Of a DNA stretch of 64,000 nucleotides, positions 62,257 to 64,000 are shown piece after piece; position 1 is the first letter of the stretch; every line of letters starts with the position of its first letter. The notes beneath the pieces were generated by a model, which had not been told where the DNA came from, did no database searches, and was given only the letters and a program-made list of their open reading frames with translations. The DNA is taken from assembly GCA_049682815.1 (NCBI GenBank), contig JBAUII010000006.1:11132-75131 (forward strand), given 5' to 3'. This DNA is from DASWID01 sp049682815 (lineage in GTDB: Bacteria; Desulfobacterota_D; UBA1144; Nemesobacterales; CSP1-2). The translations under genes and the position numbers were made by a program.

Positions 62257-63786
62257 ATGCTGAAAGGGATTTCGATAACACTCCTTGTGTTCAATTTTAT
62301 ATTTTCTGGACAGGCATATTCGGCTTCTGGATTTATGGATTCATATATGAATTCAACTACCTCTGGTGCTAAAGAGATCGCTGAAGCGGGGGATTTAAAA
62401 GATGAAGAGGAGGTCCAATCAATAAATGAAGATGGGGTAGCAGCACATGATGATATCAAAAAACTGGGCGTCAAAGATTTTCTTCGCGACACCGCCATAT
62501 CCTACGGATTAATGTGGGCAATGCGTTTCTTCTACGTCAGGAACAAGGACGAGAGAATCTTCAGTGCATCAGCCTCAGGCTGGTGGGACCACATAACTGA
62601 CCCTCCTGCGGTAGATGACGGAGATGGGTTTCAAACAAATTATGTCACTCATCCACTTGTGGGTGCAATCCAATATCTCTATTATCGGGGAATGGGGTGG
62701 GGTTATTGGGGAGCTTTTTTGGGGGCATTCGTTCAAAGCACGCTTTTCGAATATACGGTTGAAGGAACGGTAGAAAACCCCTCGCTCCCTGACTTAATTT
62801 CCACACCTGTGATTGGAGCACCCTTTGGATTTCTGGCCGAAACAATATCCGATTGGCTTATAACACGGGACAGCAGGGCGGCTAAATTCGCCGCACACGT
62901 CGTCAACCCGATGAGGAATTTTATCCACGACAGAAAGTTGGTAATGTTGAATCCCATTACTGGCAGCTTTGAGTTCAGTGGTACATTTACGATGACACCC
63001 AGCAAAGATAAGGCCGTTGACCTGTCGTATCCCTATTTTTTTGAATCTCCTTTTCTATTGGGACGATTCATGGGGCTGATAGAGGCCGTTACCACGAAAG
63101 AGGTCTTGGGAGGAGGAGAATTTATCTTTTATAACGTTAGAGCCGATTTTCCTTCTTCGAGTGGCCTCTGGGGCTTGTACGTAAAGATCTCTCAGGCGGG
63201 TATAGATAATATAACTGTCGAGGGTGACAAGAAGAGTAACGGATTCGAATTTGCAAATATTCTGGCGGGTGGAAAATTCCTAATGTATAAGACTCGTAAT
63301 TCGGTCTTGTCTGGGGGAATGGATATGATTTTACCCACAGCATACAAGGATAATATACAGAGGCTCCAAACGGTTACGCTTTATAGGAGGGACTTTCCTC
63401 TCTATCTTCAAAGTGCGTTTACCATTTCACCATATATTGCTGCTGCTTCATGGAAGAAGGGCTTCAGTGTCCAAGCAAATCTGGGACTTGATCTCATAAC
63501 AAATGCAAGCAACCTGGAAGGAGAGGATGTCGAATTTAGGATTAAATATGGTGCTGCAGCCGGTTTGAATTTTAAGGTTCCGACCTCTCCTGTATTGTTT
63601 GTTGAGTTTGATGGTTATACTATGCCAACCGCTACCAGTACGAAAAAGACGGATACCTTTATTACTTCTGGTGTAAGGTTTGGAAAAAAATTCAGTCCGG
63701 GAATAGGAGTACAATTTCCAGTGTCGGGTTCGACTTCCGATATAGCCGATGCGAGTTTTATTGCCGATATTCAATTGAGGTTTTGA
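62257..63786 (+). CDS. DUF3943-family outer-membrane protein
   Basis: This 509-residue protein has a signal peptide (MLKGISITLLVFNFIFSGQA) and a DUF3943-like core with NYVTHPLVGAIQYLYYRGMG and WGYWGAFLGAFVQSTLFEYT. The C-terminal 250 residues have alternating polar and hydrophobic strands and end in IQLRF, a terminal aromatic typical of outer-membrane beta-barrels. The ATG at 62257 is supported by the signal peptide. Function is unknown. It is flanked by gene-free DNA on both sides; the last 214 bp of the window hold nothing I recognise. Confidence 0.82.
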   Translation: MLKGISITLLVFNFIFSGQAYSASGFMDSYMNSTTSGAKEIAEAGDLKDEEEVQSINEDGVAAHDDIKKLGVKDFLRDTAISYGLMWAMRFFYVRNKDERIFSASASGWWDHITDPPAVDDGDGFQTNYVTHPLVGAIQYLYYRGMGWGYWGAFLGAFVQSTLFEYTVEGTVENPSLPDLISTPVIGAPFGFLAETISDWLITRDSRAAKFAAHVVNPMRNFIHDRKLVMLNPITGSFEFSGTFTMTPSKDKAVDLSYPYFFESPFLLGRFMGLIEAVTTKEVLGGGEFIFYNVRADFPSSSGLWGLYVKISQAGIDNITVEGDKKSNGFEFANILAGGKFLMYKTRNSVLSGGMDMILPTAYKDNIQRLQTVTLYRRDFPLYLQSAFTISPYIAAASWKKGFSVQANLGLDLITNASNLEGEDVEFRIKYGAAAGLNFKVPTSPVLFVEFDGYTMPTATSTKKTDTFITSGVRFGKKFSPGIGVQFPVSGSTSDIADASFIADIQLRF

Positions 63787-64000
63787 TCTAGCGAGGTGTA
63801 ACTGGTTCAGCGTGGGTGGATGTGGGGCTGATTGGGTTCAATGGTTCCTACCCGTTACACTAAATAATATTTAAGGCTCTAGATAAGATTAGAGCATGTT
63901 TTTTCTTAAAATATTCAACAGAATTTTGTAAATATCTTTCTCTCTATTATTAAACCTGAACTCAGACTCCTTCAAATGGAGATTAAAATTCTTTTTACTG

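Overview
The window looks like chromosomal DNA of a Gram-negative, respiring, probably uncultured bacterium of moderate to low GC content. Outer-membrane features (LolA, a TonB-like protein, a DUF3943 barrel-type protein) show a diderm. Neighbourhoods such as merR - tRNA-Pro - surE and glyA - nrdR, and an Alternative Complex III, fit a deltaproteobacterial or Dadabacteria-like lineage. This placement is inference; there is no rRNA here. Several genes start with TTG or GTG behind a good ribosome binding site.

Layout. 1-3.9 kb: aldo/keto reductase (cut by the window edge), cold-shock protein, thiol peroxidase, a DUF59 protein, bioD. 4.1-11.6 kb: a promoter and the complete Alternative Complex III operon actABCDEF, followed by an overlapping 46-codon membrane peptide. 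11.6-16.1 kb: a decayed transposase with palindromes, a MenB-like crotonase, an LLM flavin oxidoreductase, a lipoprotein cyclophilin, purM and a miniature transposon. 16.1-25.5 kb (mostly minus strand): TonB-like protein, glucosylglycerate synthesis (gpgS-gpgP), a DedA-type protein, surE, tRNA-Pro(GGG), a MerR regulator, rnhB, dapA, a zinc-ribbon protein and asd. 25.5-35 kb is an accessory zone: REP palindromes, a histidine kinase/response regulator pair, an intact REP-associated-type transposon with a DnaA-like C-terminal domain plus two truncated copies, a secreted glycine-rich repeat protein, a di-heme peroxidase-like protein, rpiB and a GAF protein. 35-45 kb: cytochrome P450, uvrA, a HAD hydrolase, glyA-nrdR-tatD, pdxA and cobB. 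45.2-49.6 kb: a broken secreted gene, a complete DDE insertion sequence and nuoABCD. 49.6-61.3 kb (minus strand): a small secreted protein, lolA, ftsK, nuoN, an SDR, a TPR protein, a sulfur-transfer cysteine operon (tusA-like, cysM-like, JAMM peptidase, moeB/thiF-like), purQ, purS, parB and parA. 61.3-62.3 kb is AT-rich and non-coding, followed by the DUF3943 protein.

How it fits together. Complex I (nuoABCD, with nuoN encoded apart) would reduce quinone, and Alternative Complex III would oxidise quinol and pass electrons to a periplasmic c-type carrier; no terminal oxidase is in view. The other genes are housekeeping biosynthesis: biotin, purines, lysine/threonine precursors, PLP, serine/glycine and cysteine.

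The most unusual content is repetitive. Four loci carry degenerate 7-bp tandem arrays, two of them or more arranged as opposed arms that can fold back. A transposase family has shed miniature derivatives that keep matched ends. A two-hairpin REP element occurs at four sites. The tusA-cysM-JAMM-moeB operon without a visible ubiquitin-like carrier is the most interesting metabolic locus.
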